Shown: piece by piece, positions 6,641 to 16,696 of the stretch
Layout: the number at the start of each line of letters is the position of its first letter
How positions within the stretch are numbered: position 1 is the first letter of the stretch
NCBI RefSeq assembly: GCF_016908395.1
Contig: NZ_JAFBDU010000012.1
Span: 1 to 64,000 of the forward strand
DNA length: 64,000 nucleotides
Origin: Metabacillus crassostreae
GTDB lineage: Bacteria; Bacillota; Bacilli; Bacillales; Bacillaceae
Direction of reading: 5' to 3'
The notes under the pieces: model-generated
Told to the model about the DNA's origin: nothing
The model's input: the letters and a program-made list of their open reading frames with translations, nothing else
Database searches by the model: none
Position numbers and translations under genes: made by a program

Positions 6641-7987
6641 ATGAGTGATTATAGCGTGGATATAAAGGAATCTATTCAAAGAAAGTTTATGAATTCAGCA
6701 GATTTAGTGTTTCAAAAACTTGAATCTAACACTTCATTCTGTGAATTTTGTTATTTAAGCAGCATTTGCGATAAACAAAAAATTCATCAAGATATATTTA
6801 CACCTTTTTTTGAAGAAGAAGATATAAAAGAGTATAGAAGCTATATCAAATCATTAGCAGGGATAAAGGTTTTAAAGGAAAAGGACGATCCAACGGAGTT
6901 ATTAATAAGAGGTTCAATGCTACTATTTTTCCAATCTGAAATCTTAACTCTAGAAGTAAAGCAATTTGTAAATAAAACAATACCAGATACTACAATTGAA
7001 ACAACAATTCAGGGACCGCAAACAGGTTTAAGCGAGGATTTAGAAACAAATATAAATATCTTGAGAAATCGTTATCACCAAGTAACATTAGCTTTTGAGG
7101 ATGCGATCATTGGAGAGAAATCGCAAACAGGGATAAAAATCATTTATGATTCTAATGAGGTTGATCAAAGCGTATTAAAAGAAGTCAAAAAAAAGCTAGA
7201 CTCTTCAAAGGTTGATGTCATTCAGTCTGCTGGTCAATTATCCAGATTAATGAGTGCTAGAAAAACCACATTATTTCCAACAATCGTGATTACCGAACGC
7301 CCTGATCGAATTGCTTATAATTTATCTAAAGGGAAAATCATTATCATGCTTGAAGGAACGAGGTTTGCGCTTGTTATTCCCTCCGTATTTTTTGACTTTA
7401 TGAGCTCGATGGATGATATTTACCAGCCTTATTGGATTACGAAATTTCTGCTTGTTTTACGTTATTTCGGTTTAGGTGTTGCCATATTATTACCTGCAAT
7501 TTATGTAGGAATGACTGCTTATAATCCTGAGCTGTTTCGGGTACAACTTGCATTATCAATTGCTGGTAGCAGAGCCGGTGTTCCCTTTCCAGCTTATATT
7601 GAAGTGTTATTTATGCTAATTATGATGGAATTATTAACAGAAGCGAGTTTACGATTACCAAAAGCGATTGGACCAACTGCTACTACAGTAGGTGGACTTA
7701 TTTTAGGACAAGCTGCTACTGAAGCAGGACTTGTTAGTAATATTATGATTATCATTGTATCGGCGGTAGCCATTTCGAATTTTGTTATACCAATTAATGA
7801 AATGAGCTTTGCGATGCGTGTTATTAAATATTTGTTATTATTTTTAGCTACTATTCTTGGATTAGTAGGTGTACTTATTGGGTTACTAGCAATTATTTAT
7901 TACCTAGTTAACTTGAATAGCTTTGGAAAACCGTATTTACAAATATTTCTTCGCGAAGAAATGAAAGAATCAAAAATAGGAAGTTGA
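6641..7987 (+). CDS. Spore germination receptor subunit A (GerA family)
   Basis: The 448-residue protein has the GerA layout. A hydrophilic N-terminal domain (residues about 1-260) includes IQGPQTGLSEDLETNINILRNR-type sequence and ends in LEGTRFALVIPSVFFDFMSS. A C-terminal domain follows with about five membrane helices, containing the family signatures AGSRAGVPFPAYIE, LTEASLRLP and GQAATEAGLVS. It forms a nutrient receptor in the inner spore membrane with the two downstream subunits. The start follows GGAGAGG. The ger A, B and C genes are consecutive with almost no gaps, a typical operon. The germinant cannot be read from sequence. It is slightly shorter than B. subtilis GerAA as I recall, mostly at the N-terminus. 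Confidence 0.93.
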   Translation: MSDYSVDIKESIQRKFMNSADLVFQKLESNTSFCEFCYLSSICDKQKIHQDIFTPFFEEEDIKEYRSYIKSLAGIKVLKEKDDPTELLIRGSMLLFFQSEILTLEVKQFVNKTIPDTTIETTIQGPQTGLSEDLETNINILRNRYHQVTLAFEDAIIGEKSQTGIKIIYDSNEVDQSVLKEVKKKLDSSKVDVIQSAGQLSRLMSARKTTLFPTIVITERPDRIAYNLSKGKIIIMLEGTRFALVIPSVFFDFMSSMDDIYQPYWITKFLLVLRYFGLGVAILLPAIYVGMTAYNPELFRVQLALSIAGSRAGVPFPAYIEVLFMLIMMELLTEASLRLPKAIGPTATTVGGLILGQAATEAGLVSNIMIIIVSAVAISNFVIPINEMSFAMRVIKYLLLFLATILGLVGVLIGLLAIIYYLVNLNSFGKPYLQIFLREEMKESKIGS

Positions 7988-7989
7988 TT

Positions 7990-9078
7990 ATGTCAAAAAG
8001 ATATATATATATGATGCTTATCTTAAATATGCTAACAAATATCGTAGCGTATGTTCCTAAAATGTTGCTTGAACAGAGAACAAGTGGATCAATTTTAGCA
8101 ATTCTTTTAGCGGTACCAGTTGGAATGATAATTATCTACCTTTATACAAAATACTTAAGTGAATTTCCGTATATGGGTTTACCCGAAATATTAGAAAAAT
8201 ACACATCAAAATGGTTTCGAATTACTTACTTAGCTGCACAAGGAATTTTATGGTTTATAGCTGGACTAATTACTTTGCTAGCGTTTACTAGTATTTCAAA
8301 ACAATTTATTAACCCTGATATGAATGAGCTATTAATTATATCGTCTTTTTTAGCTCTTATTATATTTGGTGCTGTGATGGATTCGAAAAAAGTCCTCTTT
8401 GCAACAGAAATTATCTTATTAGTAAATTTACCATTAATAGCTTTTGTGATTTATAAGTCTTATACAAATGAATATATGATGTGGGAATCAATCCAAATAG
8501 CAGTATCCTATTTCTCAGAGATACCAAATATACAAACATTATCTACTGCATTATTTGTGTACAGTGGTTATGCAAATTTAGTGATTTTTAATCGGTATTT
8601 TAAAGATGTTAAATTAAAATACTTATGGTTAGTAGGACTTCTTGGACTTATAACATTAGCTACAACTTATTTCATTCCAATCGGCTTGCATGGCTTCGAT
8701 GGAGTAGCATCCTTTACCTATCCATGGATCGCAACGACAGATGCAATAAGAATAGAATTGTGGATAATTGAACGGGTAAGTATTTTATTTTTAGGATTAT
8801 ATATAAATGTATCTATTGCAAGTGTTATTCTACACTGGCATGTTGCTCTTGAACAAATCAAATCAGTTGTTCCGAAGTTTGAAATAAAGAAAAAAAATAT
8901 AATGCCTTTGCTTATTGCGAGTATATTTTCAATTATTGCTATCTTTTTTCAGCTATTTGTAGAAGAGATATTTGTTAGTAACCTTGCGAAACTATGGCTC
9001 CTTCTTCTTTTACCCGCACAAATAATAGGCTTACTTTTGTTAAAGTGGATTTTAAAAAGAAAGGAGAGTCAAAGCTAA
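7990..9078 (+). CDS. Spore germination receptor subunit B (GerB family)
   Basis: This is a roughly 362-residue integral membrane protein with about ten hydrophobic helices throughout, of the amino acid/polyamine/organocation-like GerB family (endospore germination permease). It begins at the helix MSKRYIYMMLILNMLTNIVAYVP and ends in a basic tail (LLLKWILKRKESQS). I chose ATG 7990 over TTG 7984 because AGGAAG lies 6 nt upstream of the ATG. Its start nearly touches the stop of subunit A. GerB subunits are thought to contain the germinant-binding pocket. Strict co-orientation with the A and C genes supports one receptor complex. Confidence 0.92.
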   Translation: MSKRYIYMMLILNMLTNIVAYVPKMLLEQRTSGSILAILLAVPVGMIIIYLYTKYLSEFPYMGLPEILEKYTSKWFRITYLAAQGILWFIAGLITLLAFTSISKQFINPDMNELLIISSFLALIIFGAVMDSKKVLFATEIILLVNLPLIAFVIYKSYTNEYMMWESIQIAVSYFSEIPNIQTLSTALFVYSGYANLVIFNRYFKDVKLKYLWLVGLLGLITLATTYFIPIGLHGFDGVASFTYPWIATTDAIRIELWIIERVSILFLGLYINVSIASVILHWHVALEQIKSVVPKFEIKKKNIMPLLIASIFSIIAIFFQLFVEEIFVSNLAKLWLLLLLPAQIIGLLLLKWILKRKESQS

Positions 9079-9079
9079 A

Positions 9080-10204
9080 ATGATAAAAAGATTGCTTTTA
9101 ATGACCATTATCCTGTTTTTGTTTCTCACTGCTGGCTGTGGTTATAAAGATATTGATAAACGTTTTTTTGTCGTATCAATTGGTGTGGATAAATCTAAAG
9201 AGGAAAATAAGTATGATGTTACATTAAAGCTTGCAGTTCCTTCTAATGAATCGAAATCAGGAAGTGATGAAGCAAAAATTATTACAGAATCGGCCCAATC
9301 AATTTCAGAAGCAGTACGATTAATGAAGTCAAAGGTTGATAAAGAGTTTGATTTTAGTCATGCAAAAGTAATTATTTTTGGTGAAGAGCTTGCAAAGGGA
9401 GAAGACCTTGAGCATATATTTGATTGGTTCGAAAGACGTCGTGATATAAAGGATATAGCATGGGCCGCAATTGGAAGTCCAACAGCTTTAGCGATTTTAG
9501 AAGCGAAACCAGTGGGGGAACGAATTCCATCAAATTCACTTTTTCTAACTTTTAGTCGTGCCGGAACGGAAACGCCTTATTTACATACTGTTTATTTATT
9601 TGATTTTACAAGAAAACAGGTAGAACGTGGTGTTAGTCCTATTTTACCAATAATAAAAACAGAAGAAAATGAACTAGCTATTAATACAATCAGTATATTT
9701 TCAAATATGAAGGAAGCTTTGGTGTTAGAAAAGGAACAGACGAAATTTCTTAATATGTTATTGGTGCATGCATCGAAATTTGATATTAGAGTAGATAATG
9801 AAGATAAAAGACCATATTTTATTTTCTCAACAGATAATGTGAAAGCAAACTACGATCTAATTGTGAATGAAAAATCTCCAAGTAAAATTTCCTATAGAAT
9901 AAAAGTTACTGGAGTTGTTGAGGAAGCATTTGATAATTTAGAGGAGACAAAAATAACAGAATATGAAAACCTACTAGAAAAACAATTAGAAAGTAAAATT
10001 CATAGTTTATTTAAGTTACTACAAAAGGAAAAAGTTGATCCAATTGGATTTGGGTTAAAATATCGTGCTCTGAATAAAGGTAAAGAGTCAGAAAAGATAG
10101 AAGCATGGAATAGCATTTATTCAAATTTAGAATTTGAAATTAATGTAACCGCTGAAATGGATCATGTTGGAGTGATACATGATCAAGAAGAACTACCAGA
10201 ATAA
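9080..10204 (+). CDS. Spore germination receptor subunit C (GerC lipoprotein)
   Basis: The 374-residue lipoprotein has a signal peptide ending in the lipobox LTAGC (cysteine at about residue 20). The GerC fold follows, opening with YKDIDKRFFVVSIGVDKS and continuing with segments typical of the family (SHAKVIIFGEELA, FERRRDIKDIAW, KSKVDKEFDF-like). The C-terminal third contains a region like the Ger(x)C domain 3 (LLEKQLESKIHSLFKLLQKE, DPIGFGLKYR). It would be anchored to the outer leaflet of the inner spore membrane, contacting subunits A and B. The ribosome-binding site AAGGAGAG lies within the end of subunit B. There is no separate D subunit gene afterwards. Confidence 0.92.
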   Translation: MIKRLLLMTIILFLFLTAGCGYKDIDKRFFVVSIGVDKSKEENKYDVTLKLAVPSNESKSGSDEAKIITESAQSISEAVRLMKSKVDKEFDFSHAKVIIFGEELAKGEDLEHIFDWFERRRDIKDIAWAAIGSPTALAILEAKPVGERIPSNSLFLTFSRAGTETPYLHTVYLFDFTRKQVERGVSPILPIIKTEENELAINTISIFSNMKEALVLEKEQTKFLNMLLVHASKFDIRVDNEDKRPYFIFSTDNVKANYDLIVNEKSPSKISYRIKVTGVVEEAFDNLEETKITEYENLLEKQLESKIHSLFKLLQKEKVDPIGFGLKYRALNKGKESEKIEAWNSIYSNLEFEINVTAEMDHVGVIHDQEELPE

Positions 10205-10275
10205 TCTTTTTGTACAACTAACAAATTTCCAACTGCTATCATAAAAAGAAAGTAGAATGTAGTTGGAGGAAAATA

Positions 10276-10674
10276 ATGAATATGAGAATAGGACAGATAA
10301 AACCACATCATGCACATCGTTATTTTACAAGAACAACAATAGACAATGGGCATTATCATTTTGTTGAAGGTTTTACTAGAACAGTAAATGGGAATGCGCT
10401 TGATCAACATTTTCATTTGTTTAGAGGTATTACCTCTTATGAAAATAACCATTATCATCGATATTATGGTAAAACAGGTCCTGCTATTCCTATGGAAAAT
10501 GGTGATCATTACCACATTATTGAAGATCGAACTTATTATAATTATGATCAACCATTAGATGTGGAGTTTGGTGGGGTTCTATATTCTGAGGAAGAACGAC
10601 CTAAACATGATCATAATTTTAAAGGTAATACATTTGAAACAGTTGGGTATGACCCATTTCTATTTCAAAATTAG
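10276..10674 (+). CDS. YmaF family histidine-rich protein
   Basis: The 132-residue soluble protein is unusually rich in His, Tyr and Asn. It has repeated H-x-H units each followed by aromatic-Glu-Gly (HYHFVEGFTRT, HFHLFRGITSY, HYHRYYGKTG, HYHIIEDRTYY), the pattern of the YmaF family (PF12788 as I recall) in Bacillus. Function is unknown; the regular His pairs suggest metal binding, which is inference only. The start is preceded by GGAGG. It stands alone between the ger operon and thiC, separated by a bidirectional terminator. The overlapping reverse frame is a shadow of the His codons. Confidence 0.75.
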   Translation: MNMRIGQIKPHHAHRYFTRTTIDNGHYHFVEGFTRTVNGNALDQHFHLFRGITSYENNHYHRYYGKTGPAIPMENGDHYHIIEDRTYYNYDQPLDVEFGGVLYSEEERPKHDHNFKGNTFETVGYDPFLFQN

Positions 10675-10679
10675 AAGTA

Positions 10680-10705
10680 GAGGGAGGAAGTGAATTCCAT
10701 CCCTC
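10680..10705. terminator. Bidirectional terminator between ymaF-like gene and thiC
   Basis: GAGGGAGGAA and TTCCATCCCTC form a stem with one bulged base between two convergent genes. The flanking T runs are modest. Confidence 0.5.
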
Positions 10706-10714
10706 AAAGTACTT

Positions 10715-12484
<1,770 letters not shown>

Positions 12485-12545
12485 TTATTAATAAGTACTA
12501 AAAATCTTTTTGATTCAGCGAAATATCAGGGGAAGGCAAAATAAA

Positions 12546-12572
12546 AACGGGTTCTGATTTTCAGAACCCGTT
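12546..12572 (-). terminator. Riboswitch-controlled terminator of thiC
   Basis: A perfect 12-bp stem (AACGGGTTCTGA / TCAGAACCCGTT) with a 3-nt loop is followed on the minus strand by TTTATTTT. It lies between the TPP aptamer and thiC, the position of an expression-platform terminator. Confidence 0.85.
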
Positions 12573-12628
12573 TAAAGGATGTAGGTAAAAATTGTAAATA
12601 AGGAACAGTAGAGGACGTCCTTACTACA

Positions 12629-12737
12629 ACTGTTACTACTTCCCTACGCTGGTATCATCCAGATCAGGTTCAAAGGGTCAAAGAACTTCTAACGCGTTCT
12701 TCTCTCAGTCCAGGCTAATGGACTCCCCTAGTAGAAA
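12629..12737 (-). ncRNA. TPP riboswitch (THI element)
   Basis: On the minus strand the conserved THI-box features appear in order: CTAGGGGAGTCC, CTGAGAGAAGAAC, the ACCCTTTGAACCTGATCTGG core, GATGATACCAGCGTAGGGAAGTAG. P1 can form between the CTACTAG end and GTAGTA. The aptamer precedes a terminator and thiC, so TPP should terminate transcription. The thiamine-binding core is intact. Confidence 0.96.
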
Positions 12738-12872
12738 TTGGTAATTTCTATTTAATTCAGTTTTATCATAACACATATCATTTACAAGTCAACGGAATAT
12801 TTTAATGATTCAAACTTAATCTATTTAGTTTAATAAAAGATCTTATAAAGAGGTTAGGAGTTAAAAGATGGG

Positions 12873-13210
12873 GATCTAGTAGGTTTTATAATTGGGTTTT
12901 ATTCGCAATCAAAGCCTGGTGAAGCCTATATTCATGTTGTAGGAGTTCACCCTAATTGTAGGAACAGAAATGTAGGGGAAAAGCTATATGAAGTTTTTCT
13001 CAATTCAGTTAAAAATAGAAAAATACAAAAGGTCACGTGTATAGCATCACCTATAAATAAGCTTCAATCTCATTTCATAAAAAAATAGGGTTTATGATTA
13101 TAGAAGGAGATTAAAATGATAAAGATGGAGTATCATTTCACTCCAATTATGAGGGTGAAGGAAAGGATCGAGTGTTATTTGAGAAGATATTATTTAAAAG
13201 AGGACGGTAG
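12873..13210 (+). pseudogene. Decayed GNAT acetyltransferase
   Basis: No intact frame exists, yet conceptual translation gives a GNAT body: LVGFIIGFYSQSKPGEAYIH, VVGVHPNCRNRNVGEKLYE (the acetyl-CoA loop, normally RxxGxG/A) and VTCIASPINKL. A shift at an A run then leads to HKKIGFMIIEGD, an in-frame stop, and KDGVSFHSNYEGEGKDRVLF to the end. The N-terminal half is missing. The remnant thus carries at least one frameshift, one internal stop and a 5' truncation. Confidence 0.75.
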
Positions 13211-13253
13211 GTAGATTTTTCGAAAGAATAGCATTATCTTATCTATTTTATGT

Positions 13254-13302
13254 TTTTACTTCCGTTCGATAATTAATTACTTAAATATGAACGAAAGTAA
13301 AA
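13254..13302. terminator. Hairpin terminator downstream of MOSC gene
   Basis: The arms TTTTACTTCCGTTC and GAACGAAAGTAAAA (one mismatch) surround a 21-nt AT-rich loop. The hairpin can serve the minus-strand MOSC gene, which ends at 13307. Confidence 0.5.
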
Positions 13303-13306
13303 CATG

Positions 13307-13957
13307 TTATTTTTTTGTTTGTTGAAGATGCAATTTTTCGAATCTTTCTTTCCATTCAAGTGATAATTCCTCAAGTGAAAGTATTTTTTCAATTTGTTTC
13401 ATATCCTTTTTATTATGGAAATAGGTATGATGGATACTTGCAACAGATATTTTTTTGTGGTGCTTTTCAATGATATTGATTTTTGAGTTACTTTCTATTT
13501 TACCTTCTTGAAGAACTCTGAAAAAATAACCAGTGTATCCGTGTTCGACAATTTTATTAAGAAGCGTATTGATATTTGTATATTTATTGATAGTTGAGCA
13601 AGGAAAACGCCCCTGTGATACCTGTAAAATTGTATCTCCGATTTCTATAATATCTCCAATATGTATGTCAGTTTCTTTCATACCAGTTAATGTTAGATTT
13701 TCACCAAATGCAGCCTGAGTAAGTGGGGTTTGGTACATGTTTTTCCAAAATGCATAATGCTCATATGGATAAACACAAATAACACGTTCAGATCCACCAT
13801 GGAATTCATGATTTTGTACGTCATCACCAATAATCCCATTATTTGTTACCTCGAGATAATCCACTTGATTTTTACTTATTCCAGATCGAAATTCCTTTCC
13901 TTTAAAAGTAAGAGTTGTAGGTTTACCTTTACTAAGCCATACCAATTGAAAGGCCAT
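13307..13957 (-). CDS. MOSC domain protein (YiiM/YflK-like)
   Basis: The 216-residue soluble protein has the MOSC layout: HEFHGGSERVICVYPYEHY, FGENLTLTG, DIIEIGDTILQVSQGRFPC with the conserved cysteine, then a C-terminal three-helix region (GYTGYFFRVLQEGKIE). MOSC proteins bind molybdopterin and carry sulfur or nitroreductive activities; relatives such as E. coli YiiM reduce N-hydroxylated compounds such as 6-hydroxylaminopurine. The start has AAGGAAGTGAT ahead. It is monocistronic. The precise substrate is unresolved; B. subtilis YflK is the closest homologue I can name. Confidence 0.85.
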   Translation of the reverse strand: MAFQLVWLSKGKPTTLTFKGKEFRSGISKNQVDYLEVTNNGIIGDDVQNHEFHGGSERVICVYPYEHYAFWKNMYQTPLTQAAFGENLTLTGMKETDIHIGDIIEIGDTILQVSQGRFPCSTINKYTNINTLLNKIVEHGYTGYFFRVLQEGKIESNSKINIIEKHHKKISVASIHHTYFHNKKDMKQIEKILSLEELSLEWKERFEKLHLQQTKK

Positions 13958-14102
13958 ATAATCACTTCCTTTTTTTCTTAAAAAACTAAAAGAGAGACAT
14001 CCTCAAAAATTTACGAATCTCTATTATTATAAACAGGATTTCGTATTTTATTGAGTTGGTCTCTTAAGTTTGTTCATATTTTTATTTTTCAATTAGTTTA
14101 TT

Positions 14103-14270
14103 TTATTTTTCTTCAGGTAATGAATGTTGATTTTCAAACATTTTCATGTTTAATAATTCATCTAAATGTTGGCTGGCAATCAATGTTCGATGCGAGTCGA
14201 TGCCGTCTTCTTTTGCTATTATAAATAATCTGTTGCGGTATTCTTCGATAACTGTATCTATTGATTTCAT
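14103..14270 (-). CDS. Spo0E-like aspartyl-phosphate phosphatase (short)
   Basis: This 55-codon gene encodes MKSIDTVIEEYRNRLF... with the Spo0E-family signature ASQHLDELLNMKM (SQxLDxLL). Family members dephosphorylate Spo0A~P and delay sporulation. The predicted two-helix hairpin length (about 50 residues) is typical of the short members (YisI, YnzD). A GAGGTG ribosome-binding site lies upstream of the ATG at 14270. The C-terminus HSLPEEK is short and charged. It is a lone gene between the MOSC and tnrA genes. A second, longer Spo0E-family gene is at 61607. Confidence 0.75.
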   Translation of the reverse strand: MKSIDTVIEEYRNRLFIIAKEDGIDSHRTLIASQHLDELLNMKMFENQHSLPEEK

Positions 14271-14529
14271 ATATATTGAACACCTCGCATGTAAGCATTA
14301 CTAGTAAAATAACCCTAGTAACTCTATTATCGTATATTTTTCCCTATTGTAAAGGGTTTAAGAGGTTTTTTATTATATTTTTATGAAAAAAATGTAAATT
14401 AATAATGGGTTTATATTTTTTTGGAGAATATGTATATTTATTAAAGGAGAAAAGTTCATAGAAGTTGGTGGTTAATGTTATTGATAAATTTAATTTTTAG
14501 CAAATAAAACTTTAATAAAGCAAAATTAG

Positions 14530-14568
14530 TAACCGCTACAGAACCGTTTTGGCTATCTGTAGCGGTTA
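14530..14568 (-). terminator. tnrA terminator
   Basis: A perfect 12-bp stem, TAACCGCTACAG / CTGTAGCGGTTA, with a 15-nt loop lies 7 nt past the tnrA stop codon. A T-rich stretch follows on the minus strand. Confidence 0.8.
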
Positions 14569-14574
14569 GAGTGA

Positions 14575-14913
14575 TTAATTTCTTCCACGTCCTATATTGA
14601 ACTGCGCATTAAGCTGACCTCTTAACATTTTTTTTCGAACATCTGCATCACTTTCTCTTTGTTTCTCCTTCAACTTCATTTCTTTAAGAATTTCAGTTGT
14701 TTGCACACCGTCCTCTCGTTTATCTGCAATATCCATTAGCGTTTCAATATCAATAAAAGAATATTTTCGAGTTCCTCGTTCATTTCGGTATGGAGCAATC
14801 AATTTTCTTTCTTCATAATATCGAATTTGTCTTAAAGTCAATCCTGTTAATTCACTAACTGTTCCAATTGAGATGACCTTCTTATCCTTGTAAGAGCGGT
14901 CTTGATGATTCAT
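14575..14913 (-). CDS. tnrA: Nitrogen-limitation regulator TnrA (MerR family)
   Basis: The 112-residue protein has a MerR-type DNA-binding domain (SIGTVSELTGLTLRQIRYYEERKLI) and continues RNERGTRKYSFIDIETLMDIADKREDGV, nearly identical to my memory of B. subtilis TnrA. The C-terminal GQLNAQFNIGRGRN fits the glutamine-synthetase-binding tail of TnrA. It lacks the longer C-terminus of GlnR. TnrA activates and represses nitrogen genes at TGTNAN7TNACA sites when glutamine is scarce. The start has GGGGTGG upstream. A consensus TnrA box lies about 115 nt upstream, indicating autoregulation. A strong terminator follows. Confidence 0.93.
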   Translation of the reverse strand: MNHQDRSYKDKKVISIGTVSELTGLTLRQIRYYEERKLIAPYRNERGTRKYSFIDIETLMDIADKREDGVQTTEILKEMKLKEKQRESDADVRKKMLRGQLNAQFNIGRGRN

Positions 14914-15025
14914 TTAATTCCACCCCTTTTACGTGAACTCTTTATACAAGTATATCTTGTATTTTTAAAAATGACATATTTATTGTCAGAAAATCTCACG
15001 TATAAAGTTTAAATTAAATATACAG

Positions 15026-15042
15026 TGTTAGTATTTGTAACA
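15026..15042 (-). promoter_or_regulatory. TnrA box upstream of tnrA
   Basis: TGTTAGTATTTGTAACA is an exact match to TGTNAN7TNACA. It lies about 115 nt upstream of the tnrA start and about 40 nt upstream of a TTTATACG sequence that could act as -10. This fits positive autoregulation, as known for B. subtilis tnrA. A near-match (TGTCA-N7-TCACG) lies at 14984-15000. Confidence 0.7.
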
Positions 15043-15163
15043 AAAGAAAGGTGTTTTATAACTAGGTGTTATAAAATGAAGTTGTAAATATTCAGGAAGG
15101 ATCTTCATAAACTGATTTAAGTCAAAGTAGAATAAAGGCATATATGGGGGGATGAAAAGGGAT

Positions 15164-15421
15164 TTATAGAGCTTGTGCATTTGACTGATATGGATGAATT
15201 TGTGCGGTTAATTGTTTCATAAGATGATCTAAATACCTTTTAGAAAATAATAAAGTCACTTCTTCAAAACGGTCTTCCTCCGTATTATAGATTGCGAGAA
15301 TTTCTATTTTTTGTTGAGTGAGCTTAACCATATTTAACTGAAATGCCTTTGGTTCAGTCAAATTAAGGAAATAAACAGTCATATTTGATGTTGTCTCTTT
15401 CATAGCTATTACTTTTATCAA
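15164..15421 (-). CDS. Hypothetical small protein
   Basis: The product has about 85 residues and I recognise no family. Beta-rich hydrophobic segments (TSNMTVYFLNL, KIEILAIYN) are followed by a charged, probably helical segment (FEEVTLLFSKRYLDHLMKQL) and a polar tail. No signal peptide or membrane segment is apparent. I place the start at TTG 15421 because AGGAG lies 11 nt upstream; the frame is open back to TTG 15463, and an internal ATG occurs at 15403 without a ribosome-binding site. It is divergent from the FbpA-like gene at 15595. Coding status is moderately supported. Confidence 0.5.
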   Translation of the reverse strand: MIKVIAMKETTSNMTVYFLNLTEPKAFQLNMVKLTQQKIEILAIYNTEEDRFEEVTLLFSKRYLDHLMKQLTAQIHPYQSNAQAL

Positions 15422-15594
15422 TTTCTTTTCAACTCCTATTAAAGTTGAAATTAGTTTTGACAATATTACAATAGCTTAATCAAATTTAAATAAATTTAAT
15501 AACATGAAAGAGAATCTTAACATTCTGTTAATCGTTCTATAACAATTATGAAGTAAATTGTAGATAACAAAAAAAATAATTGGAGTTGAACGCC

Positions 15595-15777
15595 ATGAGT
15601 AAAATGTTGCAAAATGCACTTGAAGAACAAAGAAAATATTATTCTCAGAAGTTATTGGCTATAGGAGTTTATAATAAGCAAGTGATGACTAAAATGACAC
15701 TCACAGAATTAAAGAATGAATACAATTATTTTTATCACAATGTACCAAAGCTCGAACGTAAAAGTTCAGCTAATTAG
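15595..15777 (+). CDS. FbpA-family small basic protein
   Basis: The 60-residue product MSKMLQNALEEQRKYYSQKL... contains LLAIGVYNKQ and LTLTELKNEYNYF, matching the Fur-regulated basic protein FbpA pattern (KLIAxGxY ... LTLTELExEY). In B. subtilis FbpA works with the sRNA FsrA in the iron-sparing response. The start is ATG 15595 with GGAG 10 nt upstream; the five-codon extension lacks support. I see no Fur box (GATAATGATAATCATTATC-like) upstream, but a perfect TTAACA-ttc-TGTTAA palindrome lies at 15517-15531. Iron control is therefore not shown by sequence. Confidence 0.65.
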   Translation: MSKMLQNALEEQRKYYSQKLLAIGVYNKQVMTKMTLTELKNEYNYFYHNVPKLERKSSAN

Positions 15778-15797
15778 AAAGTGGAGAGAAACGTTTT

Positions 15798-16553
15798 TTA
15801 AAAGCTTTTGACTGTACTTATGAAAAGCTTAGTGAGCTGTTCCGTTAAATGAGGTGAATTATTTTTAATTGGTTTTGTTAAACAATTCTCAATCCTTTCT
15901 AAAGTAATGCTTATGTAGGTATCTAATAGGTAAGAAGAAAATTGTTTTACTCCAGCTTGCTTCTGTTTTAATAATAACTCTATTTGTTCCTCTATAAGAT
16001 TATCCTCAATATAATGAAAAAAAAGCATCCTGTCTCCAAAAGGCGGGATGTTTCTATGTTGAAGTATCCATTGGCAACAAATAATTGGTTTTAAGGTTGC
16101 TAAATATCCTTTTGTTGTTGGATTCTTCTTTAGGAGCTTGTTATTTTGCTTTGCGATATTAAGATAATGATATAAAGCCGTGTCAGGTGAAAATGCTTTA
16201 GATGAAAGATCAATTAGTTGATTTAAAAAAACTCCATCTATACAGTATGTAATGGGTGATTGAAGCCATTCAAAAAGAGAGGGATTTGATTTATTTAGCA
16301 ATTTTAGCGCCTTTTTTAAGTCCCACCCATTTAATTCAATTTTATTTTCTTCACAGATGTATTCAATCACATCTTTTCCTTCATAAAGTTGTAGATACCA
16401 ATTTTCTTGATGCATATAAACAAACCTTACATCATAATCACTATTAGGAGATGAAATCCCCCATGCTCTACTACCAGCTTCACATGCATATAAAATCCTT
16501 ATATTATGATTTTTTACGAGCTGCTGTAATTTTAGGCGAATTCTTGATTCCAC
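15798..16553 (-). CDS. Nucleotidyltransferase, YcgL/RlaP-like
   Basis: The 251-residue protein has an N-terminal polymerase-beta-type nucleotidyltransferase motif: ACEAGSRAWG (GS motif) followed by SDYDVRFVY (DxD metal site). A helical C-terminal domain follows. The sequence and length match the PF10127-type family as I recall (B. subtilis YcgL; RlaP in RNA-repair loci). The substrate is unknown, and no RNA ligase gene is nearby, so a repair role is not supported by context. The GTG start at 16553 has GGAGG 8 nt upstream. It is divergent from the MarR gene. Confidence 0.85.
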   Translation of the reverse strand: MESRIRLKLQQLVKNHNIRILYACEAGSRAWGISSPNSDYDVRFVYMHQENWYLQLYEGKDVIEYICEENKIELNGWDLKKALKLLNKSNPSLFEWLQSPITYCIDGVFLNQLIDLSSKAFSPDTALYHYLNIAKQNNKLLKKNPTTKGYLATLKPIICCQWILQHRNIPPFGDRMLFFHYIEDNLIEEQIELLLKQKQAGVKQFSSYLLDTYISITLERIENCLTKPIKNNSPHLTEQLTKLFISTVKSF

Positions 16554-16696
16554 TCGATTTTCCTCCGAATATATTAAGTATTTTTAATTATTCCACTTTT
16601 TCTTACTTATATCCTTTAAATATTGATAAAAGAATAGTAAAATTAACAATGTGTGGAAAATTTCTTTTTAAAAGACGTAGTTAAGAGGGCGATGGT

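Noticed and set aside
10183-10551. A 122-codon antisense frame over the YmaF-like gene
   Set aside because: It is a shadow produced by His/Tyr codons; the sense frame has a clear ribosome-binding site and repeats of the family.
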